Of a DNA stretch of 64,000 nt, positions 1 to 8,232 are shown one piece after another. Position numbers and translations under genes: made by a program. The stretch lies in contig NZ_NRSM01000014.1 in assembly GCF_016584105.1 (NCBI RefSeq), positions 1 to 64,000 of the forward strand, read 5' to 3'. The notes below the pieces were generated by a model. That model saw only the letters and a list, made by a program, of their open reading frames with translations. It was not told where the DNA came from and ran no database searches. Source of the DNA: Ectothiorhodospira shaposhnikovii. GTDB taxonomy: Bacteria > Pseudomonadota > Gammaproteobacteria > Ectothiorhodospirales > Ectothiorhodospiraceae. Position 1 is the stretch's first letter, and every line of letters starts with the position of its first letter.

Positions 1-1
1 C

Positions 2-40
2 GCCTACGCGCGCGCCGCAAAGCGCCTCAACGCTGGATAA
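2..40 (+). CDS. possible 3' end of a gene cut by the window edge
   Basis: A short open frame enters from the left edge and ends AYARAAKRLNAG followed by TAA. It is followed by about 65 bases with no gene and then a strong Shine-Dalgarno. Another frame (1-93) also reads through to a stop, so the choice is weak. The protein cannot be identified. Confidence 0.25.
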   Translation, partial: AYARAAKRLNAG

Positions 41-94
41 AAGACCCCGATTCCCCGTCTGATGACCCCATCGGCGGACCCACATAATCCTATT

Positions 95-118
95 ACGGAG
101 GCAGTATGGCTGGTAAAT
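95..118 (+). pseudogene. orphan ribosome-binding site and first codons of a lost gene
   Basis: A clear GGAGG at about 98-102 precedes an ATG at 105 that reads M-A-G-K-S. The frame then runs into sequence that is the reverse complement of the truncated transposase and stops at 150-152. I infer that a gene began here and that its body was replaced or deleted when the transposase remnant was joined at about base 115-119. Confidence 0.35.
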
Positions 119-1012
119 CTCAACGCCCCAGCGCTCGGCGTAGAGGGATTTGAACAGATGGGCTGGATAGGTCTTTGTGTCAAGCAGGCTGGTCGCCAAG
201 ATCTCGATGTGTCCCTTGCCCAGGTCGATGCGGATCAGGCGCAGCGTCAGGGGTTGGTCACAGACCTCCAGGGCGGCGCAGTCACTGCGCATCGTGGCGC
301 TGGGTGTCCACAGAATCACGGTCTCCGTCTCGCCGGAGGCAACGAATTGGGTGACCTGGGTAGTGAAATTCAGGGTCAGTCGGGCACAAAAAGCCACTTG
401 GGCATGGCGATGGGCAGCGAACAGAGCAAATGAGGGGAAACCACGGTCATAGATGGCCAGATCGTCAGTTCGCAAACCACTGAGCAGGCGTTCGGCCAGG
501 AAACGTTCTCCCATGTACACCGGTGAAAGCTCACAACTCAGCGGCACGCGGGTCAGGACATCCTGGTGGCTGACCAACAGGGCCATCGGTCGCCGGGTTT
601 TGGTCTGGTTGCCCTGGGTGCCAAACTCATCGGCCAGGTCGTCGTTGAGTGGCAGTCGTATCTTGGTGCCATCCACGGCGACAAGCCGATAGCCCATCCA
701 GCGGCGGGGTGCCTGCACCGCATGGAAGGTGTTCACGGCCTGCTGCTGCAGGCTGACCAGGGCTTCATAGGGAAACTTTTGGCAGGCTTTGGACACCGCT
801 TGCTTGGTGACACTGGCCTCCTCTCCCAAGCCGCGAAACAGCTTGTCAATGCCGAACTGGAGAGAAGGGACCGCGCCGGAGAGGAAGAACAGCACCATGC
901 GCTTGAAGGTCAGCGAGCGTTGCCGGGAGAAATCCCGGGGGTGGTAACAGTGCTCCCGGATGAACGTGGGATCACTCACCGAGGAGTCGATACGGTTAAG
1001 AATTATTCTCAT
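119..1012 (-). pseudogene. IS4-family DDE transposase, C-terminally truncated
   Basis: An uninterrupted minus-strand frame starts with ATG at 1012, with an in-frame stop just upstream, and encodes a DDE transposase. The first catalytic Asp lies in VAVDGTKIRLP (about residues 111-121) and the second in AIYDRGFPSF (about 187-195). The start of the YREK signature is present as YAERWGVE (291-298), supplying the third acidic residue. The lysine and everything beyond are missing: after residue 298 the frame continues to the window edge in unrelated sequence. An IS4-type protein would normally run roughly another 100 residues with conserved strands after the Glu. The element should therefore be inactive. 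A 10-base inverted match (tgccgtcaac 1035-1044; gttgacggca 1130-1139) lies on the upstream side and may mark the terminal repeat. Confidence 0.85.
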
Positions 1013-1139
1013 AAAGGCAAGCGGGTTTCTGAAGTGCCGTCAACAAGTTCTTCATGATTTGAATGTCTCCAGCTTTGCCGTGAATTGATTTTATTTTAAC
1101 AAAATCATACGGTTATTGTTGTTGTTTAAGTTGACGGCA

Positions 1140-1254
1140 TTGGCCCTCCGGCACCTGCTCCACCACCTTGAACTAGAACAGGCAGATGTGGCCATTGAAA
1201 TCCACCGTGATGTCCACCCGGCCGGCATTGCTAGCAGCTGCCACCATTGCTGGC
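1140..1254 (-). pseudogene. decayed fragment of an AAA-ATPase-like / PD-(D/E)XK nuclease family protein (DUF1703 type)
   Basis: On the minus strand one frame reads NAGRVDITVDFNGHICLF, then TAG, then FKVVEQVPEGQ. This resembles the C-terminal GR-D-L...YLFEFK core of the DUF1703 / PD-(D/E)XK_9 proteins, with the active-site Glu codon apparently mutated to a stop. No start or N-terminal part is present, and the fragment abuts the presumed end of the IS4 remnant. The family assignment rests on motif memory only. Confidence 0.5.
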
Positions 1255-1375
1255 ACTCTCCTTAGTGCTGTCTTTGCTGGCTAAAAAGCTCTTTATGCGT
1301 TATTTGATTCTTTTTTGATATTATTTGGACACCCACTTTATTGATTACTTCTTCGTTAAACGCTACCATGCATCC

Positions 1376-2503
1376 ATGGCTCAACCTCGACATGAACAGA
1401 TCTCGCTCTCCGAGACCCCTTGGTACCACGTCGTAAGTCGCTGCGTGCGAAGGGCCTTTCTGTGCGGTATCGATCAATTCACCGGGATGAACTACGAGCA
1501 TCGGCGAGGCTGGATCGAGGAGCGTATTCTTGCACTGTCCGGTATTTTCGCCATCGATATTGCGGCCTACGCGGTCATGTCCAACCACTACCATATCGTG
1601 CTGCGTGTCGATGCAGGACGAGGCATGGACTGGGGGGTGGATGAAGTACTCAAACGCTGGACACAGCTGTTCAATGGCCCGCCTTCCGTCCAGCGGTATC
1701 TTGCTCGTGCGGACGATCAGGAACAGATGTCAGCAGCGGAAATTGCCCAAGTGGAAGATTATGCAGAGCTTTATCGTGCCCGGCTGCACGATCTTTCCTG
1801 GTTTATGCGAGTTCTCAACGAGTCCATTGCCCGTCAGGCCAACCAGGAAGATGGCGTGAAAGGACGTTTCTGGGAAGGTCGCTTCCGAAGTCAGGCACTC
1901 CTGGATGAGCAGGCACTCCTGGCTGCCATGGCTTATGTGGACCTGAATCCTGTTCGCGCCGGGATCGCCCATGACCTTCAGGACTGCGAGTTCACCGGCA
2001 TAGCCCGCAGGATCCGCAATGTTGCCAGCGATCAGCCTCCCCGAATAACCGCTGAAAGCACCCGATCTCAAGCCAAAGCCCGCCCCTCCCCTGTCTTGCA
2101 AAACAGCAGCAGTTCTGACCACGCAGCCGAAACAGGAAAACTGCGTTCGGAGCGGCATCTCAAGTCACTACAACCAGCGCCTTTGATGCCTTTTGATACT
2201 ACGGCACGCTTTGAAACCTCCATTCCTTTTGCCTTCGAGGATTATCTGGAACTGGTTGATACCCTGGGACGCTGCGTTCACCCCAGAAATCCCGGTCATA
2301 TTCCGAAAAGGACCCCCAGGTTACTGGTGCGGATGGGTATGAAAACGGAGAGCTTCGCTCAGCAGTCAAGCAACATGCTCAAGGCCTTTGGGCCTGTGAT
2401 CGGGGTACCGAGTTCTCTCTACGAGCTGGCATCCAAGAAAAGGAAGCAGAGAATACGCGGCATCCGCATTGCCAGAGCCGTCTTTGGCCAGAGGGCGGCC
2501 TGA
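1376..2503 (+). CDS. HUH (Y1) transposase, REP-associated tyrosine transposase-like
   Basis: A 375-residue protein from ATG 1376; a TTG at 1325 would add 17 residues but neither start has a good ribosome-binding site. The Y1 fold is shown by the N-terminal PWYHVVSRCVRRAF strand and by SNHYHIVL (about residues 69-76), whose two histidines bind the catalytic metal. A helical segment with Tyr129 and Tyr133 follows as candidate nucleophiles, then GRFWEGRF and AYVDLNPVRAG, both typical of this group. The last 150 residues are a family-specific extension. Such proteins act on single-stranded hairpin DNA and some mobilise REP sequences. REP-like elements occur elsewhere in this window, so a link is possible but not shown. 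The gene looks intact and sits alone between AT-rich gaps. Confidence 0.85.
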   Translation: MAQPRHEQISLSETPWYHVVSRCVRRAFLCGIDQFTGMNYEHRRGWIEERILALSGIFAIDIAAYAVMSNHYHIVLRVDAGRGMDWGVDEVLKRWTQLFNGPPSVQRYLARADDQEQMSAAEIAQVEDYAELYRARLHDLSWFMRVLNESIARQANQEDGVKGRFWEGRFRSQALLDEQALLAAMAYVDLNPVRAGIAHDLQDCEFTGIARRIRNVASDQPPRITAESTRSQAKARPSPVLQNSSSSDHAAETGKLRSERHLKSLQPAPLMPFDTTARFETSIPFAFEDYLELVDTLGRCVHPRNPGHIPKRTPRLLVRMGMKTESFAQQSSNMLKAFGPVIGVPSSLYELASKKRKQRIRGIRIARAVFGQRAA

Positions 2504-2841
2504 ACCCCTTCGGGCCAGAAAGATATCCCGGCTTCCACCTTGGGAAGGAAACCAAGAAAAAACATAAGTGGTGTTTCACGTGACACTACACACTTGAAAA
2601 GTATTTTTCAGCTGCATGCCGTTGTTTCTAAAAGACTTTCCAAAAGCTTACAAAACACTTGAGAAAAAACCATTAACCCTATGTTTTTTTGTAGATAAAC
2701 ATCAAAAATAAATCATAAAACCGTGGCAACCATCTATTTATAAAAGAATTTCATCCTCGACATACTCAAAAATCCATCTGCCGGACACACCAACCCACGA
2801 ACCGTCGCGGGACCGGGTCAGAAACCATCGCCGAGGCGGCT
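2504..2841. other. AT-rich intergenic gap
   Basis: About 340 bases with clearly lower GC than the neighbouring genes and several A/T runs. No convincing reading frame, RNA gene or terminator was found. It lies between the ends of two convergent genes and probably marks the right edge of the accessory patch. Confidence 0.6.
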
Positions 2842-4947
2842 TTATCGAGGAGGTCTGTTACCCACGGTTCCTCCGGACAAGGCACGGAGCAGGATGGCGA
2901 TGGTGCTGCCATTGTGGAGCAAAGAGGCGGCAACAGGGCTAAGCCAGCCGAAGGCTGCCGCGGAGAGAATGGCAGTGTTGAGTCCCACCGTCAGGCGGAA
3001 GTTACTGTCGATGAGGCCATGGGTCGACAGGGCCAAGGCACGGGCATCAGCGACTCGAGCGATGTCGTCTTCCAGCAGGGTGATGTCCGCCGCCAGCCGG
3101 GCAATCTCCGCCCCCTGGTGCATGGCAACCCCTACATGGGCACCGGACAGTGCCGGGGCATCATTGATGCCGTCTCCCACAAAGGCGATGCGTGCCCCTT
3201 GGGCAGAGAGTTCCTGCAGAATACGTGCCTTGTCCTCCGGAAGCAGATCGGCATGAAAGCCGTCCAGGCCCAGCAAGTCGGCCATCTCCCGGGCGCGGTC
3301 TTCGTGATCCCCGGTGAGCATGTAGATGCGCTCAATGCCCAGGGCGCGCAGGCGGGCCACGGTATCGGCGCTGTTGTGACGCAGGCGGTCCTTGAGACCC
3401 AACACCCCGAGCAGTTCGCCACCGAAACCGATGTAGAGCAGCGTCTTGCCCTGGCGCTTGAGCGCTTCGATCACATCGGCCTGGGGGGTAATATCGATAT
3501 CCTCATGCTCCTCCAGAAAATGACGGGATCCCACGACAATACGCTTGTCATCAATGACGCTGGCCACCCCATGGGCAACGATGAACTCCACCTCCTTGTG
3601 ATTGAAGTGCTGCTGATGGGGCAGGCGTTCCGCCGCTTCCACCACGGCGATGGCCAGGGGATGAAAGTAATGCTCCTCCACCGAGGCCGCAAGATTGATG
3701 AGATCCTCGGAGGTGAAGGCAGCATCGAAGGCGATGGAGTCGGTGACTTCCAGTTCCCCGCAGGTCAGGGTGCCGGTCTTGTCGAAGACCACCGTATCAG
3801 CCTCGGCCAACCGTTCCAGTGCCCCTGCCCCCTTCACCAACATGCCGGTCTTGCCAGCGCGGTACATGGATGACTTGAAGGCCACGGGGGTGGCCAGTTT
3901 CAGGGCACAGGAATAATCCGCCTGCAGCACGGCGGCAACCCGGTTCCAGTCCCGGGACACGGCCCAGGTGCCGGCGGACAGACCCAGCACCATGGGCACC
4001 AGCCGGTCGGCCAGTCGGGATGCCTCCAGCTGGGTATGGCTCTTCACGTTCAGGGACTGCTCCACGAAGTCCGCAATCCGGGCAGCCGCGGCATGATGAC
4101 CCACCTTTTCCGCGTAAATGCGAATGCGCCCCTCCTCCACCATGGTGCCGGAGAGGGCCGAATCACCCCGACGACGAACCACCGGCACGCTTTCGCCGGT
4201 CATGGTGGCCTCGTTCACCAGCGCCTCTCCCCCCAGTACGGTCCCGTCCACCGGGATGACCGTGCCGGTGGCGGCAATCACCGTATCGCCCATCTGCACC
4301 TCGCGGGCGCTGATCAGGACCTCCACCCCGCCCCGCTCCACCCAGACCTCCGCATCTGCCGGATGCAGCAGATGCTTGAGCAGCTCATCGGAGCGACGTT
4401 CGATGGTGTGTTCCAGATACTCACCCAGGGCCAGCAGCAGGATGGTGGTATTGGCGGCAAAATAATCCCGACGGCCGATGGAGATGATGACAGCCAAGGC
4501 CTCCAGCACATGGGAGCTGATGCCCTTGCGGAACAGATCCTGGAAGGCCTCCCCCATTACCGGCAGGGCGGTCAGGATGGTGAGCGGCAATCGCAGCCAC
4601 AGAGGCAGCCAGCGGGACAGCGCCATCACCGCACCGCTCAGACCTACCGCCGCCAGTCCGCTGCCGTGGCGTTCGGGCAGAGGCGTGGCCGGAGACACGG
4701 CCGGCGCCGTCAATGCCAGCAGGGCGCTCTCCAGACGCACGGCATCGGTGAGGCTGTCTTCATAATGGATCACCAGGCACTGAACACGGCGGTTGACCCT
4801 GACCTGGCAGACCCCCTGAAGGGATTCCACCGCCCGCTCAATGCGATGGGGTTCCAGGGGCATGCCCGGCCGACACCAGTATCGCAGGCGGATTCTGCCG
4901 ACGACGGCGTGAACCGGCTCCAGCCGGGCAAACCAGGGTTCATCCAT
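2842..4947 (-). CDS. P1B-type (heavy-metal) cation-transporting ATPase, divergent metal site
   Basis: A 701-residue inner-membrane pump. An N-terminal HMA-like fold (about 10-78) has the GRIRL...GV..VRVN...VIHYE pattern but no CxxC. Several membrane segments follow, then TGES (250-253, A domain), the phosphorylation loop DKTGTLT (Asp389), an HP motif (429-430) and GDGINDAP (591-598). In the membrane helix where typical P1B pumps have CPC, this one reads Y-S-C-A-L-K-L-A-T-P (345-354), so the first Cys and the Pro are absent. The metal is therefore uncertain. The start overlaps the upstream stop as TGATG, so translation is probably coupled to the four upstream genes of the same operon. Confidence 0.9.
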   Translation of the reverse strand: MDEPWFARLEPVHAVVGRIRLRYWCRPGMPLEPHRIERAVESLQGVCQVRVNRRVQCLVIHYEDSLTDAVRLESALLALTAPAVSPATPLPERHGSGLAAVGLSGAVMALSRWLPLWLRLPLTILTALPVMGEAFQDLFRKGISSHVLEALAVIISIGRRDYFAANTTILLLALGEYLEHTIERRSDELLKHLLHPADAEVWVERGGVEVLISAREVQMGDTVIAATGTVIPVDGTVLGGEALVNEATMTGESVPVVRRRGDSALSGTMVEEGRIRIYAEKVGHHAAAARIADFVEQSLNVKSHTQLEASRLADRLVPMVLGLSAGTWAVSRDWNRVAAVLQADYSCALKLATPVAFKSSMYRAGKTGMLVKGAGALERLAEADTVVFDKTGTLTCGELEVTDSIAFDAAFTSEDLINLAASVEEHYFHPLAIAVVEAAERLPHQQHFNHKEVEFIVAHGVASVIDDKRIVVGSRHFLEEHEDIDITPQADVIEALKRQGKTLLYIGFGGELLGVLGLKDRLRHNSADTVARLRALGIERIYMLTGDHEDRAREMADLLGLDGFHADLLPEDKARILQELSAQGARIAFVGDGINDAPALSGAHVGVAMHQGAEIARLAADITLLEDDIARVADARALALSTHGLIDSNFRLTVGLNTAILSAAAFGWLSPVAASLLHNGSTIAILLRALSGGTVGNRPPR

Positions 4948-5432
4948 CAGCGATCTCCGTGCCTTTCCGCTTCCATCTCGGCCTTGATGTCCGCCATCTG
5001 CTCCTTGATCTCCTCCACGCCCCCGGCCACTCCCGCGTAAAGGTCCAGGCCCGCCTTCATGATCTTGCGACGCATCTCCTCATCGCTCAGAACCCAGGCG
5101 GCGCCAGCCCCCACCATCAGACCCAGCAGGAACTTGTCCCGATGGGGGGCATCCAGCATGTGAGTCAGGCGATGCAGCCAGCCTTCATCCTCGCCCCGGT
5201 AGCGCTGCCCGCCGCGGCGGTCCTGATAGTAGGGTTCGCCTTCCGGACCAGCATGGCGCGCTGCCCCGGGATCCCCTTCGGGCATATTTTCATCCGGATA
5301 CCAGGGACAGGGTCCTCCGTAGCCCCGCCCCCGTCCCGCCCAGGGACCATGGCCATAGCCTGGCCCATAACCGTAACCCTGAAAGCCCTCCCATGGGTCC
5401 CTGGCCTTGTTCTTCTTGCGTTTCTTACCCAT
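4947..5432 (-). CDS. Gly/Tyr-rich small protein of the P-type ATPase operon
   Basis: A 161-residue protein starting at ATG 5432, preceded by GGAGAAAG and overlapping the upstream stop by 8 bases; an upstream ATG at 5483 lacks support. It opens with a lysine-rich stretch (MGKKRKKNKARDPW). A low-complexity Gly/Tyr/Pro region with repeated GYG and GPW units follows (about 18-45). Near residues 100-120 comes one possible membrane segment (FLLGLMVGAGAAWVL), then a charged amphipathic helix (VEEIKEQMADIKAEMEAE). I do not recognise a family. Its place between small membrane proteins and the pump suggests an accessory or scaffold role, which is inference only. Confidence 0.75.
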   Translation of the reverse strand: MGKKRKKNKARDPWEGFQGYGYGPGYGHGPWAGRGRGYGGPCPWYPDENMPEGDPGAARHAGPEGEPYYQDRRGGQRYRGEDEGWLHRLTHMLDAPHRDKFLLGLMVGAGAAWVLSDEEMRRKIMKAGLDLYAGVAGGVEEIKEQMADIKAEMEAERHGDR

Positions 5433-5784
5433 GTTCTTTCTCCTTCTCCTCCCGCGCCTGGGATGGGCGCAAGAGCCTTTCAATGATCATGACACCGGCA
5501 GCACCGGCGGCGGCCGCCGTCACTGCCGACAGATAATCCCCCCGTCTGACCGCATTGGCGGCTCGGGTACCGGCCATCAGGGCGGTCCCACCCTGCAGGC
5601 CATGCCGCACGACACGGCGCAGGGCGGGTCGGCTGGCCGGGGGTCCCACATCCTGAAAAGCCGAGATGCAGGCGGCCGTCACGAATCCCCGGGTGAAACA
5701 ACCGTCATAGCAGTCCAGGGGGCTGGAACGGGCCGGGGGTACGAAACCATACCCCGGGTAGCCCCGGTACTTGCTCTTCTTCAC
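5425..5784 (-). CDS. small membrane protein of the P-type ATPase operon
   Basis: A 119-residue protein. It starts KKSKYRGYPGYGFVPP, has two cysteines in LDCYDGCF and ends with an Ala/Gly-rich hydrophobic stretch (AVTAAAAGAAGVMIIERLL) and a charged tail. It overlaps the upstream gene by ATGA and the downstream gene by 8 bases, so it belongs to the tightly packed ATPase operon. I do not recognise the family. The GYPGYG start echoes the Gly/Tyr repeats of the next protein. Confidence 0.75.
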   Translation of the reverse strand: MKKSKYRGYPGYGFVPPARSSPLDCYDGCFTRGFVTAACISAFQDVGPPASRPALRRVVRHGLQGGTALMAGTRAANAVRRGDYLSAVTAAAAGAAGVMIIERLLRPSQAREEKEKEHG

Positions 5785-6011
5785 TGTGAGGTCCCGTCAT
5801 CGGTATCGTCCTTGACCGTCCGGGACTCGCTCTCCAACCGCTTGCGCGCCCGGGCCGAGGCATGTTCGATGCTGCTCAAGCTGGAGACGGTCGCCTCGCG
5901 CAGGGAGTCCTGGGCCTTTTCAAGACCCTGCCGGGTCTTGTCGGTACGCAGCAGTCTGACAGCCAGCGCACCCACCACGGCGCCGGCGGCAAAGGGAATC
6001 AGGTGATACAT
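5781..6011 (-). CDS. small membrane-anchored helical protein (YtxH-like architecture)
   Basis: A 76-residue protein starting at ATG 6011, preceded by AAGGAG at good spacing; the longer frame from 6113 is not favoured. An N-terminal hydrophobic helix (LIPFAAGAVVGALAVRLL) is followed by a charged coiled segment (GLEKAQDSLREATVSSLSSIEHASARARKRLE). This resembles the layout of YtxH/DUF5132-type small proteins that accompany HMA-like ATPases. Function is unknown. It overlaps the next gene by ATGA. Confidence 0.7.
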   Translation of the reverse strand: MYHLIPFAAGAVVGALAVRLLRTDKTRQGLEKAQDSLREATVSSLSSIEHASARARKRLESESRTVKDDTDDGTSQ

Positions 6012-6096
6012 GGTGTGCTCCTTGAGATCCCATGGGATCTGGTCGGGATCATCCCGGCATAACGCCCCGGGATAGGGTTGAATGCGCACGCGGGGA

Positions 6097-6435
6097 TCAG
6101 CCGGACAGCGCACCCGTCAATTCATGGCGAGCCTGTTGCAGGATACCGCGCAGGATCTCCGCGGGCCTGGTGTCATGTCCCTGAAGGAAGTCTTCCCAGG
6201 CCGACATGGGGATCACATCGGCATCGTATTCCACCACGCAGGAGCGGGCCAGAAGGTTGAGACGCACGCTGGAAACCCCGGGCAACTGGTCCAGCATCCT
6301 CTCGATCTCCGGGATATCCGCCTTACCCACCAAATCCTTGAGGTCGGCATCCAGTTTCAGTCGGATACGGCCACACAGATGGTGGGCAACACGCACTCGG
6401 GTCAGGAGTTGAATCAATACATCGGCATGAGTCAT
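6097..6435 (-). CDS. stand-alone HMA-like domain protein without CxxC
   Basis: A 112-residue protein, first gene of the minus-strand ATPase operon. It shows CGRIRLKL near residue 21, then IERMLDQLPGVSSVRLNLLARSCVVEYD, the betaalphabeta pattern of an HMA fold. The metal-binding CxxC of classic HMA domains is missing. The same GR-R-L / GV--VR-N / V-YD signature recurs in the ATPase N-terminus and in the divergent gene at 6761. Possible roles are regulation, metal sensing or assembly with the pump; none is shown by the sequence. Confidence 0.75.
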   Translation of the reverse strand: MTHADVLIQLLTRVRVAHHLCGRIRLKLDADLKDLVGKADIPEIERMLDQLPGVSSVRLNLLARSCVVEYDADVIPMSAWEDFLQGHDTRPAEILRGILQQARHELTGALSG

Positions 6436-6760
6436 TACTGACCCTCACCAACAAGCACGCGGAATGGCGGGATGCAGGAAAGTTGTGTCACAGGCAGGCA
6501 CGGCAGACTCCTGGCTTGGGGCACCTGGCTGGCGTTAAGGCTGGCTAACGTGACCGCGGGATCCAATGGTTTCATGGCAACGGGCAAAATCAGTATGGGC
6601 CGGTCCCCCCCGACGGGCATTGACTCGCATCAACCGCACCTCGGTATTGACTCTCCATACAGCTGCAGGTTCGAGCATACTGAAGTTGCACGCATTCGAA
6701 CAGCATGCTGTATTGGCGACATACGTCACCGTAATGATACCTGCCGAGGAGTTCAGTGCC
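6436..6760. promoter_or_regulatory. divergent intergenic region of the ATPase cluster
   Basis: About 325 bases between the minus-strand ATPase operon and the plus-strand HMA-like gene, so it should hold both promoters. No clear -35/-10 pair or palindromic operator could be assigned with confidence. Upstream in-frame ATGs for the plus-strand gene occur here but lack good ribosome-binding sites. Confidence 0.4.
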
Positions 6761-7249
6761 ATGGGCACCCCCGTATCCATTGTTTCTTCCGTTCCTGGCC
6801 GGCTGCGACTGAAGGGCGAACTGCTGAGGCAGGAGACGCCCAGAACACGACTGGAACGGGATCTGCTCACCCTGGACGGCGTGACGGACCTGCGACCCAA
6901 CCCCCGGGCCGGTAGCCTGATCGTGCACTATGACCGGGCCGGCTGCACGGTGCCCGAGATGGAAGCCCGGATCAGGCACCTCATCGGTTCGGCGGTCCCC
7001 TCCCCTGCCCGTTCAAGCAAAAAACCCGCACCAGACTCCGGCAACCGGCGCCGACCGGGACAACGATCCCTGCGCATGCGGGTGAATCGGGTCTCCAAGA
7101 TCGGCATGCTCACCAGCCTGGCGGCATCTCTGGCGGTGACGCAAGTGCGTCCCCGGGGCTGGAAATACTGGCATGCCAGCACCGGCTGGATGTTCGTGGC
7201 CTGCCTGGGGATTCATCTGCTGGTCTATCGTCGCCATCTGCTGCGATAG
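6761..7249 (+). CDS. HMA-like domain protein with C-terminal membrane helix
   Basis: A 162-residue protein from ATG 6761, preceded by GAGGAG at about 9 bases. Residues about 5-75 form a third HMA-like domain (VPGRLRLKGELL, then LDGVTDLRPNPRAGSLIVHYD) with no CxxC. A basic linker follows, and the C-terminus is hydrophobic (GWMFVACLGIHLLVYRRHL), so it is probably membrane anchored. It is transcribed divergently from the ATPase operon and may be co-transcribed with the next gene, 17 bases downstream. Function unknown; association with the pump is inferred from shared domains. Confidence 0.75.
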   Translation: MGTPVSIVSSVPGRLRLKGELLRQETPRTRLERDLLTLDGVTDLRPNPRAGSLIVHYDRAGCTVPEMEARIRHLIGSAVPSPARSSKKPAPDSGNRRRPGQRSLRMRVNRVSKIGMLTSLAASLAVTQVRPRGWKYWHASTGWMFVACLGIHLLVYRRHLLR

Positions 7250-7266
7250 GCCCTACAATCCCGTCC

Positions 7267-8211
7267 ATGTTCGGATTCCTGCAAGGTTTTGCTTACGGGC
7301 TGTTTCTGTCCTGCCTGCCCTGGTTGATTGTCGGCATGATCAACCCCAGGCTGGTACTGCCCACCGATCCGCCCACCCGCTGGCAGGTGGCGCTGCGCTA
7401 TTGGCTGATCTTCCCCTTTGTCGCCTTCATCCTCTGGGTCACTTCCCTCTGGGGCGGCTTTTCTCCCTCCCTGTGGGGCTGGCTGGCCGGTCTTGCGGCC
7501 ATTCCCGTGGCCATCCCCGTGGAACGAGGCTGGCGGCGCTGGCAACAGGCCCGAGCCAAGCGGCGCCGCCAGGCCCGGCTCGCCGCAGAGGCGGCGCGAG
7601 AGCGGGCCGAACTGGAACGCAAGGCCCGGGAACAGGGGCTGACGGTACTGCGTCCGGATCAGCCACCGGCGGAAACCGATGACGTGATCCTGGGGTTCTG
7701 GCAGGCCAAGAAGGACCTGCTGGCACTGAACCGCCCGGACCTGGCCATTCAGGCGGATCGGCTCTACAGCCGTTATCTCCACGTGGATGACCTGCTGCGC
7801 GGCAAGTTCGACCCCCGGGAACTCACCTTCGAACGCTCCCGGAACATGGTGGCGGAAGTCTGCCGAAACTCGGTGGATACCCTCCAGGCCATGGCTTCGG
7901 TGGCCAGGGGAATTGCGGGCGTGGACGTGACCTATGCCAGACAGCGCCTGGACAAGGCGTCCTCAGGGATCACCGATGAAGAGCGGCGTGCCTTGAAGCG
8001 GCGCCTGGAACTGGTGGATGACACGGAACGACGCCTGCGGGAACTCGGGGCCCGTAACGAAGCCATCATGACCGCTCTGGATGATACCGCCGTGGCGGTC
8101 TCCGCCGTGGCCACCGACCGCCCTCAGGCGGCGATGGCCACGCAACAGGCCCTGAAGGATCTTCAGCAATTTGCCGAAAAGGCCCATCGGTACGGACGCG
8201 CCGATCCCTGA
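7267..8211 (+). CDS. membrane protein with coiled-coil C-terminus, possible TelA partner
   Basis: A 314-residue protein. The N-terminus has three or four hydrophobic segments (about 5-25, 42-60, 66-82). A long Ala/Arg/Glu-rich coiled coil follows (about 92-125) and then a soluble helical domain containing FERSRNMVAEVCRNSVDTLQAM. The layout recalls proteins encoded next to TelA (XpaC-like, 5-bromo-4-chloroindolyl phosphate hydrolysis family), and a TelA gene lies on the same strand 9.3 kb downstream beyond an opposite-strand operon. The XpaC relation is tentative; no catalytic motif is visible. Confidence 0.65.
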   Translation: MFGFLQGFAYGLFLSCLPWLIVGMINPRLVLPTDPPTRWQVALRYWLIFPFVAFILWVTSLWGGFSPSLWGWLAGLAAIPVAIPVERGWRRWQQARAKRRRQARLAAEAARERAELERKAREQGLTVLRPDQPPAETDDVILGFWQAKKDLLALNRPDLAIQADRLYSRYLHVDDLLRGKFDPRELTFERSRNMVAEVCRNSVDTLQAMASVARGIAGVDVTYARQRLDKASSGITDEERRALKRRLELVDDTERRLRELGARNEAIMTALDDTAVAVSAVATDRPQAAMATQQALKDLQQFAEKAHRYGRADP

Positions 8212-8232
8212 AAGATCATTGACGAAGCGTTC

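Noticed and set aside
566-1057. A 163-codon plus-strand frame in the IS region
   Set aside because: It is antisense to the transposase catalytic domain and has no recognisable motif.
7267-8211. A firm XpaC annotation
   Set aside because: Only the layout and distant TelA neighbour fit; no XpaC motif could be confirmed by eye, so it was kept as a tentative remark.
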